The notes beneath the pieces are model-generated. The model was not told where the DNA came from, ran no database searches, and saw only the letters and a list, made by a program, of their open reading frames with translations. 64,000 bases of DNA, taken from assembly GCA_027604505.1 (NCBI GenBank), contig JADIIX010000025.1, positions 62,001-126,000 of the forward strand, in the 5' to 3' direction. Position 1 is the first letter of the stretch. Every line of letters begins with the position of its first letter. Shown in pieces: positions 33,517 through 45,514 of the stretch. The position numbers and the translations under genes are program-made. The DNA comes from Gonapodya sp. JEL0774. Its lineage: Eukaryota; Monoblepharomycota; Monoblepharidomycetes; Monoblepharidales; Gonapodyaceae.

Positions 33517-34973
33517 GGACGATTTCGGAGCTACAAAAAGCACCAGGCTTTACAAAAATGTTGGGAATCGTCTCAGCTGGTCGTTCAAAGACGACACAGC
33601 GTATAAAGTGAGTTGGGTGGAAGCCGCGACTTCGCTTGTGGCTGCTGGCCTCATATATTCTCCGTACAACCGTCGAACCGCAAGAACTTTGCCCAAATTC
33701 GAACTCCACTAACAGCAAAGTCCACGAATTTTAGGCGAATTCACGGTATCGAGAGACATTGTGCCTCTGTTAGCTCTCGGCACTGTCGCTTGCCGGGTGA
33801 ACGTGTAACCATCGTTTCCCTTCCGTCGTAATCATCGAAATTCGGTTCTGAGCTTTGAGCTCTTTTTGACCCGATTGTGGAAACTCGTTCACATGGTACT
33901 CATGAGTGTTGTGTGTTAGTCGTCCCAAACTTTAATGCGTCCTCCTATGTGTGCCCCAAACACTGCAAGCTGCGGCAAGCCAGCCATTTCAGCTCTTTCT
34001 TGTGATTCATGTGGACCCCCGAAGCTGCATGCCTTTGAGATCATGTTCATCATAATCCGATCAAGGTGGTGCTAAGGATTTGCTGTAAGATGTGTGCAAA
34101 GGGAAAGCCGTCGCACACATTAATTGGTCGATTGAACCATTACAATCGGCTTGGAAAAGTTCAGCGCAAAGTTCAGTGCATCTGAGTGTGTTGATCGATT
34201 GCTGTTGTAACATCACACTCATTACACATGCGTCTACCCTGCGAACTTTAGACGGCGACCGAACTAATCAAAGTGTTGTCTGCCGCAGTTGGCAGTTGCT
34301 TGAACCGTGCTTGGGCCAAATTTGCAAGCTTTGGACTCAATTGTGCACCAAAGAATTTGATTTTGTCTTTTCTCAAGATTTATGAAAGGGCAATCCTCGT
34401 CGCTCATTTGTGGAAACGCCGCTTGCGGAGAAGGCAGCTCAGATCATCTGCCTGAACGCAGAACTCAATTTGTACATCAACGCCAACTCTCGCTGGAAGC
34501 CAACACCCCATCAGACAGACAATCTGTCGAAACGTGTAATGGCACTCCATTGCACATTTGGAAGTGAAAGAATATGCACCGCGATCGGAAAACCTCTCAG
34601 ACATTCTAGTAATACGAACCACTTCTCACATGAGTTCTCCCCAAAATTCTGGCTCACGTAAAGTCTTTGAGCTAAGACTATTGGAATATCCGGGTGGAGC
34701 ATGAAGTCCCCTGTATATTCTTCGAGTTTCAAAGCATCACGCGTTCCGGAAGTGCATCCCCCCGCTGTCAGCAAGGCAATAGCAGGTCCACGCCCTTCCG
34801 TCTACGTGAGCTAGGTGGACACGCAGGTAATTCTTTTGTAGTTCCATGGGTCCAATTCGGGGGTAGACGTTGTTCAGAGGTAGGTACTGATGGATTAGAG
34901 GGAAATCCTCGATGCTTGGGAACATTTTACGCATCGACGTTATGCAAAAGCATTCATTGCAGCGAAGATTTCA
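33517..34973. other. Long intergenic region
   Basis: About 1.46 kb between divergent genes. Several short open frames on both strands lack coding character. Upstream exons of the next gene could lie here, but I cannot support any. Confidence 0.4.
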
Positions 34974-36846
34974 ATGCAACCAGATCACGGACTGCAAGAA
35001 GTGGTGCTCGATGTGGTTGAGTGCGGCCTGCCCCACTGCTCGCACGGGAGCCTGAGAAAATCCTCTATGGAAGACCCCCTATGTTGGAGTAAACCACCGC
35101 CAATCGAACGCATGTTGCCGATTGCAGATGTCACGCAGCCCCTAGAGATCCAGAAAAGGGCGGACCATCGACAGAGCTCTCACGACAGTGGAATGGCGGT
35201 AAGTTGTTTTCTTCAGGCCAACGCGCCACGTTATGTTTCTCCACCGACTTCTGCTTTTATACCGTTTCGATAGACTCCAATCGTTGGATCTCCGGATACC
35301 GCCGTCGCCGTTGCGGAGTATTTGGCAGCTCACGAGTTGGAAGGCGGAGATGGCTTGGCAGAGACGATCCGGGGAACGTTGTCTCGAGGGTCCTCGGACG
35401 GCTCGGAGCGGGTATTGTCGCCGAGACGCTACCGACCAAATGTGGACCGTCTCAAGGCTGAGCTAGAGAAACTTCATCTACGAGCCGGAGAGACTTCTGG
35501 GGGTGCACGTGGGAGTGGTGCTGTTTCGGACACACAGTCTCTTCCAGAGGGAACGGCTCGTCCAGGAGTAGCGCGGCACACGTCTGTGTTCTCTGACACT
35601 GGAAAGTACCACGAAACGAGCTCGTGGGCAGAACGTTCGAATGGTTGGCGTTCAGCGTGTGACCCCTCGTCGGAACCATCGTCAGGATTCTCCCCCAGGC
35701 GTGTGACATTACCTCGGCCCAGTTACTCCCATGCTTCAGAAGCTGCGTTTTCACTGCCTTTTCTGGTCGAGGACTTGGAACTCGATTTTGGAGTGGATGT
35801 TCCGGAAACGCCGCAGGTCACCGTGGTTGCAGGATCCTTCCTGCGCAACCAACCAGCTCTAGTATCCCCTCAACCCAATATCTCCTACGACGAACTCGCA
35901 ACATTCCGCCCATACAACCCTTCCAATGTCCGGGACTCGGACAGGCTGTCTATTCTGAGCTATCCGAGTAGCAGCATCATCCGTCCGTCCTCTCCCCAGC
36001 CTGCCCCGAGACCAGCCACAAGGCCGACCCTGCCGGTATCGGCATCAGTGATGGATACCCTTCGGGTGACAGATAGAGAGCTTGGCGAGCTTGAATTCAG
36101 GTTGGAATGGAAGAGTGCGACCGAGTCGACGTACAAGGAGCTCATGGGTATTCTTGGAACAGACGAATGTAGGATACAGCGAGGCTGGGAGTACAAGAAG
36201 GTACGAACTTTCTCTGAGTTTGTATACACGTGCTCTGACGGGTTTGTTCTGATGATCCTGTTGAATTCCCAAAAACAGAAAGATGTAGACTCGCTACAGT
36301 GGAGTGTGACGTACGCACCGGGAAAGCACGAGAATCTGCGACATGATCCATCGGGGATGTTACCGCGAATGGAAATGGTGAGATCTCTGGGCTATGGTGC
36401 AATTTGACCTGTTGTTATCTGCGTACACTCATGTTTGTCCACTTTGGTGATTGGACCCTTCACAGACCATCTTCTACAACTCTATCCAACTTTTTCTCCT
36501 CGCCGGCCGCTCGCTTCCCCGGAAACTTTCCAACCTCCGGGTACCAAACTTCATCGCCGAGTTCGTAGAACCTCTCGCGACGCCCACTGAATGGGCAGAA
36601 ATCGAGGCTCAAGGATCAACCGCCAACAACACCTACCACGTAGGCCTCGTTGTGCGTGCGCAAGGGGATCCGCTCAACGACCGGTGTAAGAAGATATTGG
36701 AAGCGTGGACCAAGTACGAATTCGTGAAAGTCAAGTCCGCGCAGGTTGGAATCCTCGGGAGGGCGACGAGTGTGGCCAGGATCATGGCACAGAAAGCTCA
36801 GGGGCACTCTGGTGGATCCGATCGGCTCGACTCCAAAAAGCGATGA
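34974..36846 (+). CDS. Unrecognised family, intact copy A
   Basis: Four exons (34974-35198, 35274-36200, 36279-36377, 36466-36846), all phase 0, give 543 aa. The first ~300 residues are acidic or Ser-rich (CDPSSEPSSGFSPRRVTLP), with NISYDELATFRPYNPS and DRLSILSYP. A conserved module follows: LEFRLEWKSATESTYKELMG, DECRIQRGWEYK, WSVTYAPGKHENLRHDPSGM, FYNSIQLF, SLPRKLSNLRVPNFIAEFVE, PLATPTEWAEIE, HVGLVVRAQGDPLNDRCKKI. Copy C (minus strand, 41.3-40.0 kb) shares every one of these blocks and the same intron positions. Copy B is a relic. I do not recognise the family. The conserved Trp, Tyr and Asn positions suggest a folded globular domain of about 230 residues. The start at 34974 is the first ATG in an open frame, and further 5' exons are possible. 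Confidence 0.7.
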
Positions 36847-37384
36847 GTCGGTGTGCTGAGGAAGCGAACAGTAATAGTATTGAAATGCCCACCGGCCGTA
36901 CAGGATTCCACAAAGGTTAATTAGATGCTCATGGGAGAGGTGGCAGTGAAAGTATTGTATATTCAATTTTGGACGAGTAATGGACATTATGGAGAATTGG
37001 AGATAGATTGCTAGTAGACTTGTACTCGTACCGTTTCAAATAGTCTCTACATGTAGTAAGGTATCGTTTGAACATTGAAGTCATGCATATGTATGTATGC
37101 ATAATGTCGACTGTTGCTCTGATCGATCCTGCCATCCTTGATCAGTCTCGGCCTGTTACTATACACAAATATAGCTTACTTTAAGTTTTTGTGTGCTGAC
37201 CATGCAAGCACAAATGACTTTCTTTGACCGCGTGGTGATACTCATTATTAGACTGCATTTTCTAGTATTTGTGTGCGTGCTAAAGATTGCCTGTGTCCGC
37301 ACAAACGATCATGTACCTTGCCTCTCAGATCAAACATCTGGCGACGTGCGGCGCCAAGCACCACATTTTTGAATCAGAACGACG
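36847..37384. other. Intergenic
   Basis: 538 nt, AT-rich, between copy A and the GDSL esterase gene. A CATATGTATGTATGCATA stretch is near 37084-37101. No gene seen. Confidence 0.4.
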
Positions 37385-38658
37385 ATGGAGCCGAATCTCT
37401 TGAAGCTAGCGCTGGCTGCGATATTGGTGCTTGCGTTTCCGTCCGCATCCTTGCAGCAGGTTCTGCCAGCTTGTCTCTCCATCCCTATTCCCCAAAGTAG
37501 TCCGCTCCTTCCGTTCAAGAACGTGGTCGTATTCGGTGCATCGTGGGCCGACGATGCACACAGAAATGGTGGAGCGATGGCGTCACTAGCGGCATCGCTG
37601 GATCCGGCGGGGATCTCTCAATTCAGTGGACGTGCAAGCAATGGTGAGAGATTGCAGATAAACCCACAACCGGGGAGCCACTCCTCAATTGTATTGCGGC
37701 TCCTTCCCACGTAACAACAGGTCCAACATTTGCTGAATTTTTGACCATGAATACCGGTTTATTCCATGACGGAAGCGCGGCAGCTGCCGGTGGAACTTGC
37801 CGACCTGGTCTGCTGAATGCAAATTTGACCAACCTTGCATTCAGCGGTGCCGCATGCGATAATAAAATTGTAAGTTTCAAGAGACTGCTTGGTGTGCATG
37901 TGGATGCATTTTTAGGTTTAACGACCTATCCATGATATTAGTTTGGGCAACCGGACCCAACAAAAGCACCCTTCAGTGTCGTTCAGCAAGTACAAATGGC
38001 CATCAGCAACGGCCTACCTGACGCTGCGACCACTTTGTACCTCTTCCTGCCGGCCACCCAGGACATTACCGGCCTCAAAGCCATGGACAACGCAACAACA
38101 GAGGCTCAGGTTGCAACGTGCTACCAGAATGCCATGATGACGATCGCATCCATGGGTGGCAAGAACTTTATGCTGGCTACGAGCTACCCGTACAACTTGG
38201 CACCCGAGACCGTCAATGCAAACAAGACAACTCTTCAGGCCGAGGTCGCGAAAGTGAACTCTGGGATTTACGCCGCGCCATCCGCTCTCAAGACTGCATT
38301 TCCAGCGACAAACACGTGGCTTGTCGACATGGTCTACGTGGTCCAAACGTTCGTCATGGGCAACAGCGCCTTGTTCTACGGGCCCGCGTCCAACATGAAT
38401 ACGGCGTGCAGCGCTGGTGGGACTGCCACTGCCGCATGTCAGGCGGGAGGACCGGACACGTTCTTTTGGTGGGATGGTCATCGTGCGTATACTTCTTTTT
38501 GAGTGCGGACGACATGTGCTCATGCTAACCCCCGCGACACAAACGACCCTACTTGATTCTCCACATCAAAAGATCCCACCAGAAAGACGCACAGTATATT
38601 AGCACAAATTATGTTTTATTACCTCTCTCTCAATCCTTTCACGGGGCCTTTGGCGTAG
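37385..38658 (+). CDS. Secreted GDSL-type esterase (SGNH, CE16-like)
   Basis: Four exons (37385-37643, 37721-37869, 37942-38482, 38573-38658) give 344 aa. The signal peptide is LLKLALAAILVLAFPSASLQ. Block I is VVVFGASWADDA, where the usual GDS is GAS; the nucleophile Ser and following Asp are present. Later come LAFSGAACDN, YLFLPATQD and, near the end, FFWWDGHHPT, the DxxH block that supplies catalytic Asp and His. The pattern fits fungal GDSL acetylesterases of the CE16 type, which remove acetyl groups from plant polysaccharides. Without the last intron the frame would stop soon after DGH, so the splice to 38573 (HPTRKTHSIL) is preferred because it restores the HPT motif. The last exon lies close to the antisense relic B. 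Confidence 0.82.
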
Positions 38659-38855
38659 TGTCGCATGCGCACTTTCTCCCATGACAGTTTCCTGAAACTC
38701 AACATCCAGATACGTTTTCCAAACAGCCTTTTATCAAAACTTGTAAATATTCTAGTATCGTAGTGCATGTATTGCGTAACAAAGCATAGTCGGAACAGCC
38801 AGGCCCAAACAAATCTGTTCGTCGACACCCGCATTTGGGGCAGATCCATGCTCAC

Positions 38856-39173
38856 GAGTTGGTACTCCCATTCTCGCTGGACACTCCATTCCTCCCGTCC
38901 CAGTGTTCCTATGAGCTCTTTGTGCGTCGACGTGGTGGCGCTCTTCCACTCCAATTGAAACTCGACATCATCAGTGTTCCCTTCTGATATTACATACTCG
39001 GAAGGTACACATGGAGACTCTTGAGTTGAATCGAATCAAAGGATCACGATGACCACCCTCATTGACACTGATAGGATAAGTGAGGATACATAGCCTTGAC
39101 TCTTTCGGGAGTGCTGCAAGTGATATACTGACGGAGCGAGGAGAGATCTTTGTACGATATATCGGTCTTGGGA
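38856..39173 (-). pseudogene. Relic copy B of the unrecognised family
   Basis: The minus strand carries TDISYKDLSSLRQYI, matching NISYDELATFRPYN of copy A and HISYEDLANFHPYD of copy C. A frame change then gives ESRLCILTYPIS (RLSILSYP in copy A). After another change comes VEFQLEWKSATTSTHKELIG then TLGREEWSVQREWEYQL, matching the EWKS...GWEYK block. An in-frame stop and at least two frameshifts lie within 320 bp. The C-terminal half cannot be followed with confidence. This is a dead duplicate. Confidence 0.75.
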
Positions 39174-39982
39174 AACGGTTTTGAACGTTCGGGGCCTCTG
39201 CAGTGGGAGACAGGTGGGCTCGGAATAGTACACGCATTCTCCCTCTTCTCTATGAACGCATTGGGCCTATATGTGAGCGTTTCTGATCTTGAAAGAGCTG
39301 TCGCGCTTCGCAGTGGTCGCCCGAGCTTGCCGCATAATGGCCGCTTCCGTGATCCGTGGATGTCTCAATCCAGTCACTTGGGTCCAGCTGGTGGGCAGCT
39401 ACGAACTTGGTGATGGACATGATATATTCGTACAGTTGGACCAACTAGTATACAACCTCCGTAGCCAAGAAGCCAATCAGGCTCGGTATCTCTTCGCTGG
39501 CGAATCCTTATTCCACCTGACTGTGGTCGTGTGGCTCCCGATAACGTTGGTGGTGGTCTAATTCTGGTTGTCTCAAAACGAGATGGGCAGCGCACCTCCC
39601 ACTGGATGCCTCTGTTTATTACCAGGACACAATCCTTTTTATCCGACCAGAAAAAAAAAGTGGAGCAAAAAGAGTTCATGCAGAAACACGTACCAAAATT
39701 CGCAAAACTTTGAGCGCCCAAGTCACAAGCGTGGAAACTACGGCACTGAACATCTATAATGCATATTTTGAGCAGTCGACTCGCAGAAAAAGTGGAAAGA
39801 GCTCTGGAAAGGCTGAACACCGAAAAGATACAGCTTACAAATACAAAAAATACAGGAAGAAACAAATATGCTCAAGTAAATAGCGTAAAATCTCTGCTGG
39901 ATAAAAGTATGCACTCTCCTCCGTGCCGGATCCTTGTTGCATCCCAACCAACTCCGTACCTTCGTCATCCTCCTCACAACCG
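39174..39982. other. Intergenic
   Basis: About 800 nt between relic B and copy C. Upstream parts of copy B may be buried here but are not readable. No gene is called. Confidence 0.35.
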
Positions 39983-41295
39983 TCAGGCCCGAACGATTGA
40001 CCGCGCCACACTCAGAGTCACTGCCTTTGCAATGGTAGACGATTTACCAACTAGACCCTTCTGCATGGCGGTGATCCGCCATAATTCGTCCTGAGTCCAC
40101 CTTTCAACACTGCTCCGACATTTATTCGAAAGCTTGGCACCCTGCACTTTGACAATAAGTCCGACATTTTGGGTATTGCAAAAGAACTTGGAGGCGCCTA
40201 GTGGTTCAACGTGGGACCACTCGGTGGGGCAGGCAAGCGGATCGACAAGCAGAGCTGCAAAGGTCGGTACCCGTAGGTTGGGGAGCCATCGAGGAAGTTC
40301 CTTGCAAGCTGTTCGAAAGAGTTCGAAAGAGTTGTAAAACATAGTCTGGTAATGAGACCCATTTAGCTGTTGAGGAGTTGATACCATGGATGAAGACGCA
40401 CTCCATCAAACACGCACCAGCTGGAATCGTGGCAGTGCACCGGTAGGATCAGCTCTGATATTCTCTAAGGCACCAGGCGCGTAGCAGATTCTCCAGTTGT
40501 AAGAATCTATTTTGACCTAGATGCATCCGACGAAGGGCGTGTAAGAAAATACCATATATCTCTGATTGATAACTCAAGCAGCAAGCTCATGCGAACCTGC
40601 TTATACTCCCAGCCACGGTGAACGCGACATTCATCCCGCCCAAAGGCACCCATGAGTTCTTTATACGTGGAGTCTGAGACGCTTTTCCACTCTAAACCGA
40701 GCTCAAAATCCCAGACATCTCTTTCCGAAATGCGCAGTGTCTCATCTCTAGACGATCTGATTGAAGGAGAACAGCTCCCACGGGTTCGAGGATGAGGCGG
40801 TCCATCAGGGACTTGAGGCAAGGACGCCGGGTAGCTCATAAGTGATAAACGCTCGTCGTTGGTCGCCGAGGTAGGATCGTAGGGGTGGAAGTTCGCAAGG
40901 TCCTCGTAAGAGATGTGATCATGTTTGGCGTTTGTTGGCAGCTTGCCCATAGATTCCGTCCCATGGGAGGCTGGAATTAATTCGTCGGGGTATTCCAGCT
41001 GCTCGACAAGGAATGGCAGCTCGTATTTGAGACCCTCGTGTGTACCCAAAAGGGTGCGAGGCTGGTCGGAGAAGCTCGTTGAGAGGGATCCCCGTTGACC
41101 CAGCGTCACGAATGATTTTGCAGATCCCAGAATCGGAGACTTTCCGCTGAGAGCGTTCGAGTGGTCAGCATCAGAATGGCGAGAAAGTTGATACTGTTCG
41201 GGATTGTCAAGCCCGCGAGAACTGATATGAGAGGCACTTGGGTTCTCCTGTTGTGCCTCGAGGGACTTCATTTCTGACGAGAGCTTCGCGGTTTT
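39983..41295 (-). CDS. Unrecognised family, copy C (first exon not found)
   Basis: Three exons (41295-40597, 40516-40418, 40345-39983), all phase 0, give 387 residues. Blocks shared with copy A include HISYEDLANFHPYD, ERLSLMSYP, LGLEWKSVSDSTYKELMGAF, DECRVHRGWEYKQ, WRICYAPGALENIRADPTG, TMFYNSFELF, LPRWLPNLRVPTFAALLVDP, LACPTEWSHVEPLG and VGLIVKVQGAKLSNKC. The intron positions equal those of copy A. The upstream exon begins after an acceptor (GATTGCAG) without an ATG, so at least one 5' exon is missing from this model and was not found. The reading frames are intact in all three exons, so the copy may be functional, but divergence from copy A is large. Confidence 0.68.
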
Positions 41296-41701
41296 CTGCA
41301 ATCAAGCAAGAGGATGAAATGAATCGTAAGCAGTGGCTGCAGGTTTCGTGTGCAGGTTTCGTGTGCCTGATGAACCTTGTCACGAGGCCTCTCTACAAGC
41401 GGCTCCTCGCAATTTTTGCACCGCCGTTTCAGAAATATTCTGTGACACGATTATCAAATAAATTTATTGGCAAGTTTCGAATAATGCAAAAGACTCGACC
41501 GTCATTCATGTGGAGGAAGGGATTCCAATGGCTATGGAACAAATCCGGCCGAACCCATTGAGATTTTCTGAGAAAAAGCGTTCTACGCTAGGATTCCAGC
41601 GGATTGTCTGTCTACTGCGAGGGAATACATTCGGCGACTGGAATGTGTGCGGTTCACCCACATCACGGCATCCCAAACACCTATTGAAATCCCTCTGCAC
41701 G
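41296..41701. other. Divergent region between copy C and SEC11
   Basis: About 400 nt. It should hold the missing first exon of copy C and the SEC11 promoter. A short direct repeat (GCAGGTTTCGTGT twice near 41339-41364) is present. Confidence 0.35.
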
Positions 41702-42949
41702 ATGCTGTCATGGATCCAGGACCAGCTTAAAGGATGGTCTCTGAGGCAGGTGAATGGTCTTTTCCATGAATGTCACCATTACGAAAGTCCAACGAGCTCT
41801 CCCTTCACTGCCCCTATCGCGATTCTCTCCCACAATCGGCATCATCAGTTCCTTCTGCAGACTCTGAATTTTTTCATAATCATAGCGTCTGTTTTCATGC
41901 TCTGGAAAGGCTGGTCCCTCTATGTCAACAGCGAAAGCCCCATTGTGGTTGTCCTAACGTAAGTGTCAATTCCTCGGGAAATGGTGACTCACCAACATAT
42001 TTGAAGCATGCTAATTGATTTTCGGTGTTCCATGGTGACTGTAGTGAGAGTATGGAGCCGGCTTTTCAACGAGGGTAGGAACCCAGGATGTTTCTATCCT
42101 CCATCATCGCAGAGAGCAGGCTTCTGAACTCTGCCACCGACGCTCCTATCTCGTCCGCTGCACGTCATCACAGCGATCTTTTGTTTTTATCCCTGCCGGA
42201 TGCACCCATTCGCGTTGGGGATATAACTGTGTTTAACATCAAAGGGCGAGACGTGCCAATTGTACATAGAGTTTTGACCGTGCACGACGAGTGAGTAGCG
42301 CCTACTTTGACGACGCAAACGTGTGCTGGGTTCTGGGCTGTTGTGCTTGTTGGTTGGAGCCTGTAGGTTTAAAGATAGCCCGTTCGGAAATTGATGTCCG
42401 GCTCGCACTGTAAGCGACACTTTGGGAAAGGGCTTGTTCACGGGACGTGCAGTAGCGGACTCGGTCACGTTGATTTATTGTGCAACGCCGCCTGAGTGAC
42501 TTGTTTGCAGATATCTCATAATATCTTTTGTCCTTGCGAAAACAGGATTGACACAGGCAAGCAGTACATTCTCACGAAAGGCGACAACAATCTAGCTGAT
42601 GACCGAGGCGGAGGCCTTTGTGAGCACAAAGTGATGGTTGTGTTTTGTCCTGAACTCTCAATCTCTCAACTCAATCGTGAACCTCCAGACAATCCGAACC
42701 AGCTCTGGATCCACCGCGAGGATGTTATAGGCAAAGTACAAGGGTGAGCATTTTGTATATAGATCTCCTTAGCGCACAACTTTTCTCGTCAATGCTGACG
42801 GTTTCCTTCTCCATCCGCATACTTCTCCACTTGACCCAAGTTTCCTGCCCTATGCTGGCATGGTGACCATCATTATGAACGAATATCCTCAGCTGAAGGT
42901 TGCGCTGTTAGGAGTTTTGGGATTGTTGGTCATATTCCAAAGAGAATGA
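41702..42949 (+). CDS. SEC11: Signal peptidase complex catalytic subunit SEC11
   Basis: Seven exons (41702-41749, 41861-41958, 42045-42074, 42174-42290, 42546-42619, 42689-42743, 42841-42949) give 176 aa, the normal size. SEC11 is the ER membrane serine protease that removes signal peptides. Seen in order: an N-terminal TM helix ([20 protein letters not shown]), [20 protein letters not shown] with the catalytic Ser in [31 protein letters not shown] with the catalytic His, [12 protein letters not shown] with conserved Asp residues, [20 protein letters not shown], and a C-terminal hydrophobic segment ([13 protein letters not shown]). The usual SGSMEP is TESMEP here. The ATG at 41702 gives the expected short N-terminus. 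Confidence 0.92.
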
Positions 42950-43472
42950 CGGATCGCGGACCGCCGAGAAGGCATTTGCTGCACCCTTAAGTTGAGCGCA
43001 CATACCAATAAAACAATCATAATATTTCTTGGCGATCGAGTCTGAAGCCAACTAGCCAACCGAATCCTCGTAATTGTCTCGAGATTTGCCCTACTGGGAG
43101 AGTTTGGGAGTGCTTCTCCCTTACTTCCACTCGAACGTTTGACTTTCATCCCCGCACATACACTACACCGTTGATAGATTGATCATGAATGCAACAATCT
43201 GGACGTGGGTAGTGGAAGAATCGTGATGGTTACAAACACAATCCAACCAACGAAGTAAGTTTGATATTTGTTTGATCTAACGATCTAATTATTATGATGC
43301 TCTTTTACTTTTTCGTTTCAACATTTTTCATCGCACCCGTGTGCGGTTTCCCTAGCGCTGGCAGCTGGCTTTCATCGTGGGAAGAAGCTGAACCTCAACA
43401 AAGTGCGCAAGGTGAGTTGCCATGACTCAAAAAATGCTTGGAGCTTCCTTTTGGAGTGCTCACTAGTGTACC
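42950..43472. other. Convergent intergenic region
   Basis: 520 nt between SEC11 and phosphoglycerate dehydrogenase 3' ends. An 86-codon minus-strand frame (43149-42889) has no family likeness and partly overlaps the last SEC11 exon in antisense. Confidence 0.4.
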
Positions 43473-45514
43473 CTATTCCGACGCCGGCTCATCGGCTTCC
43501 GTCTCCCCCTCCCGAATACTGGGTGTCCTGCTCCTCTCGCTCGGAATCCAATGAAGCACCCTGGTTCTAACTACTTCAGGGATGGAGCAGAGCCGGGCGT
43601 GTAATGACTCGAGCTCCGTGGGAGAACGCAGCTCAACATCGGCAATGAGGTACGAGAAGGAGCCCCTGGACGCGGAAGTTTGACGTTCGATATTGACATC
43701 AGAGAGAATATTGTTGATTTGCTGGGGTTCGTGAATCGAAGAGAAGGACCCGGATGAATGTAAGGATTGCGCTCTCACAGGTATACGTATACAACCTTGA
43801 GCACACCGGGAACATTCTTGTGTACGTTAACCAGCCTGAAGACATGCTCGTTCTCGGGATGACGAGACCCTACAAAAAGGAGCGAGTTTCAACAGTAACG
43901 CTGATCCCAACCTCCAAGAGAAACTCACCCTCCACATTTGCCATATTCACACTTCCATGAGTCCCCGCCATATTCACGTACCCCACTAACTTGGTCGCCA
44001 CTTCTTCTCCAATAGCCTCCTGGGCTTCCTCGGTGCTTCCTCCTACATGAGGAGTTAATATTACATTGGGTACTCCTTGTACTATAGACTCGAAAGAGGC
44101 GTCATTGGTTGATGGCTCGTTTGTGAAGACATCAATAGCAGCACCACCGAGATGACCAGAACGGATAGAAGAGACGAGGGAGGGCAGGTGGATCTAGGCG
44201 GTGAAAGTAGGAAATGGTTGAATGTACCTGAAAATGGCGAGTACGATGCCCCACGAACCACTGATCCACGAGATGTGTCTGGGTGAAATGGATGTAACCA
44301 ACCACAGGTGTAGCACACAATGTTTAGCACTATCTGGTGAGTTCTGAGATGAAAAACTCACTGATAATACAGGCCCCCTTCTTACAAGCTGCCAATTGTT
44401 CAGCACCAATCATGCCATCTGTGTCTTTCGTGGCCGGAACGTGCAATGTGATGAAATCGGAGCGAGAGAGAACGTCAACGACCTGTTGCAACCGCGCAAA
44501 TGCATTGTGCGTCAGTATTAGAGGTGCAAGTCCTCGTCCCAATCCGGTTCCATGAAGCACCGCCAACATTTACCGAGGGCATCATCCTCGCGTTTCCTTT
44601 CGGCCGCATAGGAAAAGCGTCGTAGTACACGACGTTCATGCCCAAAGATTCGGCCATCATGCCGGCGGTGGAGCCAATTTTGCCGTACCCTACGATACCG
44701 AGTGTTTTTCCGTGAATTGTGTGGGAGCCCGTGGACGTCTGTGCGGAACCGACAAAAAACGATGGTAGTGAGTGTCGAATGAAGTTCAAGTCACTGTTGC
44801 GAACTATTGGATTCCCATTGTCATCTCACCTTCACCCACCGCTTGTTGTGCATCAGATTGTTAGAGTCACCAATGCGTCGAGCGAGAGCGAAAACATTCG
44901 CGAGAACAAGCTCAGCTATGCAATAAGAGAATAACAAGTCGGAGATGTTCCATCGCCACGAATACCGTGATTCATTCTCCTCCCTTCTCTCTTTATAACT
45001 CACCTACACTCCTAGTGCTCCCTCCCTGTGAATTAAACACTACAATGCCCATCGCAGTACAGGTTTCGAGATCAATCTGGTTGGTACCGATCCCGAACGC
45101 TCCGACGGCAATGAGGTTCTGGGCGTACTGGAGCACCCGTTTGGTAATTTTGGTTTTTGAGCTGATGGTGAAAAGCATATGAAGGGTCGAAGATGTTGGG
45201 AGGGAAACAGTCGTTTGTTCAAAATATTTTTGCGTGCAAACAGGAAAATTTCACACATATCGGCTCACCGGATTCCTAGAACATGAACAGTCGGTATGCG
45301 AGCAATAAGCTCCTCTTCCGTCAGGGACTTCTTCTCTGTTTCGATCTGAAAATGTGTGAAAAGGACGGAACTTGATTATCTTGTGAACACCCGTCCTCAC
45401 CCTGAATCCAGCCTGTCTCAGAACTTCCACACCCTTTTCGTTGATATTCTCCAGGAGCAGAACCTTCATCTCTGAAGCCTCCTTGAATGGATCGAAGAAG
45501 TTTAATGCATCATC
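43473..45514 (-). CDS. SER3: D-3-phosphoglycerate dehydrogenase (serine synthesis)
   Basis: First committed step of serine synthesis: oxidises 3-phosphoglycerate to 3-phosphohydroxypyruvate with NAD. Ten exons (45514-45401, 45345-45269, 45161-45004, 44915-44830, 44738-44574, 44482-44362, 44278-44259, 44193-43929, 43869-43796, 43721-43473) stay in frame. Motifs: MKVLLLENINEKGVEVL, VHVLGIRSKTKITKRVLQYA, AVGAFGIGTNQIDLET, GKTLGIVGYGKIGS (NAD-binding GxGxxG), DFITLHVPATKDTDGMIG, NTSRGSV, SGHLGGAAIDVFTNEP, ILTPHVGGSTEEAQEAIGEE (catalytic His), and a C-terminal ACT domain (NVPGVLKQINNILSDVNIE). The exon before MKVLL is open back to an acceptor at 45514 (DDALNFFDPFKEASE, as in yeast Ser3). A further first exon, perhaps ending at the GTACGT donor at 45587, is therefore likely and unresolved. 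The 20-nt exon carrying TSRGSV is notable. Confidence 0.92.

Noticed and set aside
33042-33611. Gly/Arg/Trp-rich plus-strand open frame
   Set aside because: It is the reverse complement of the Pro-rich stretch in the surface protein gene.
34092-34661. Open frames in the 33.5-35.0 kb gap
   Set aside because: Short, overlapping in several frames, no motif and no good splice partners.
42889-43149. 86-codon minus-strand open frame
   Set aside because: Overlaps the SEC11 last exon in antisense; no family likeness.
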